NCBI GenBank assembly: GCA_017984835.1
Contig: JAGNYR010000017.1
Span: forward strand, 1 to 33,585
DNA: 33,585 bases
Direction: 5' to 3'
DNA from: Flavobacterium sp.
GTDB lineage: Bacteria > Bacteroidota > Bacteroidia > Flavobacteriales > Flavobacteriaceae
In this document: positions 33,381-33,585 of the stretch, in pieces
How positions within the stretch are numbered: the first letter of the stretch is position 1
How the letters are laid out: each line of letters begins with the position of its first letter
Notes under the pieces: model-generated
The model's input: only the letters and a program-made list of their open reading frames with translations
What the model was told of the DNA's origin: nothing
Database searches by the model: none
Position numbers and translations under genes: made by a program

Positions 33381-33406
33381 TGTCGGACTTTTCCATAATT
33401 CCGACA
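33381..33406. repeat. Perfect 7-bp inverted repeat with 12-base spacer
   Basis: TGTCGGA (33381-33387) and TCCGACA (33400-33406) are exact complements. There is no T-run, and the arms are GC-richer than their surroundings. An operator or a recombinase core site fits better than a terminator. Confidence 0.55.
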
Positions 33407-33426
33407 TATTTATTTAGAAATAAGAT

Positions 33427-33463
33427 AACCCAACGAGGAAGTAAAATATGTTCCTAATGGGTT
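33427..33463 (+). promoter_or_regulatory. Structured leader upstream of the partial gene
   Basis: Nested pairs AACCCA (33427-33432) with TGGGTT (33458-33463) and AGGAA (33436-33440) with TTCCT (33451-33455), separated by a small internal loop, form an RNA stem ending 24 bases before the ATG at 33488. A 17-codon ORF (33448-33501) begins in the loop and overlaps the next start, so a leader-peptide arrangement is possible. Confidence 0.4.
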
Positions 33464-33487
33464 TGATGTATAATAAAGAGAAATATA

Positions 33488-33585
33488 ATGATAGTAAATG
33501 ACTATAAAACAGTAGTAGATGTAAGTAAGATAACAGAACAATCAACTAGAAATGTAAGAAGGATAATTAACAGAATAAAGGATGA
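33488..33585 (+). CDS. Start of an unknown gene, truncated by the window edge
   Basis: 32 codons are visible, MIVNDYKTVVDVSKI then TEQSTRNVRRIINRIKD, and the frame is still open at 33585. A stop at 33464-33466 leaves 33488 as the only ATG. The segment VVDVSKITEQSTRNVRRIINRI has the spacing of a helix-turn-helix, so a DNA-binding or replication-type protein is likely. Codon use is strongly A-ending: all five Val codons are GTA, four of five Ile codons are ATA and one Arg is AGG, unlike the housekeeping genes to the left. This suggests recently acquired DNA. I do not recognise the family. Confidence 0.6.
   Translation, partial: MIVNDYKTVVDVSKITEQSTRNVRRIINRIKD

Overview
The window reads as chromosomal DNA from a member of the Bacteroidetes, most likely a Flavobacterium or close relative. 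The evidence is low GC content, promoters of the Bacteroidetes form (TTG, a spacer of about 17-23 bases, then TAnnTTTG), no clear Shine-Dalgarno sites, a secreted peptidase with a type IX secretion C-terminal domain, a MgtE transporter, an OlsF-like acyltransferase and a ribonucleotide reductase of the eukaryote-like class I subtype. Nearly all of it is compact housekeeping DNA with short intergenic gaps. No CRISPR array, insertion sequence or complete prophage is visible.

Left part (1-9600): tRNA-Asn on the minus strand, then rseP and an M1 aminopeptidase, both minus. A short tandem repeat lies before serS, which ends in a very strong terminator. After it comes a tight gene run: a TPR protein, a DUF4286 protein, rsmA and mgtE.

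Middle (9600-20700): a two-hairpin intergenic repeat, a D-2-hydroxyacid dehydrogenase facing an OlsF-like lipid acyltransferase, and the probable operon xthA / OmpA-family lipoprotein / DinB-like protein / aldo-keto reductase. Then come a small and a very large predicted outer-membrane beta-barrel protein, divergently transcribed.

Right part (20700-32700): nrdB-nrdA behind a 504-base non-coding region rich in inverted repeats, a small unknown gene, a GNAT acetyltransferase and the dNTP-hydrolysing dgt. These are followed by thiL and lepA (minus), dusB (plus), a LolC/E-type permease with rbfA (minus) and methylmalonyl-CoA epimerase (plus). nrdBA and dgt place dNTP synthesis and dNTP breakdown within about 6 kb. 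A second copy of the two-hairpin repeat sits between lepA and dusB.

Right end (32780-33585): a tRNA with anticodon CAT (probably the lysidine-modified tRNA-Ile2) with its own promoter and terminator. Beyond it the DNA changes character: a consensus promoter, a 55-residue excisionase/MerR-like helix-turn-helix gene, several inverted repeats and the start of an AT-biased gene that runs off the window. This looks like the edge of an accessory or integrated element next to a tRNA and is the most promising place for something undescribed, but the window ends too soon to identify it.
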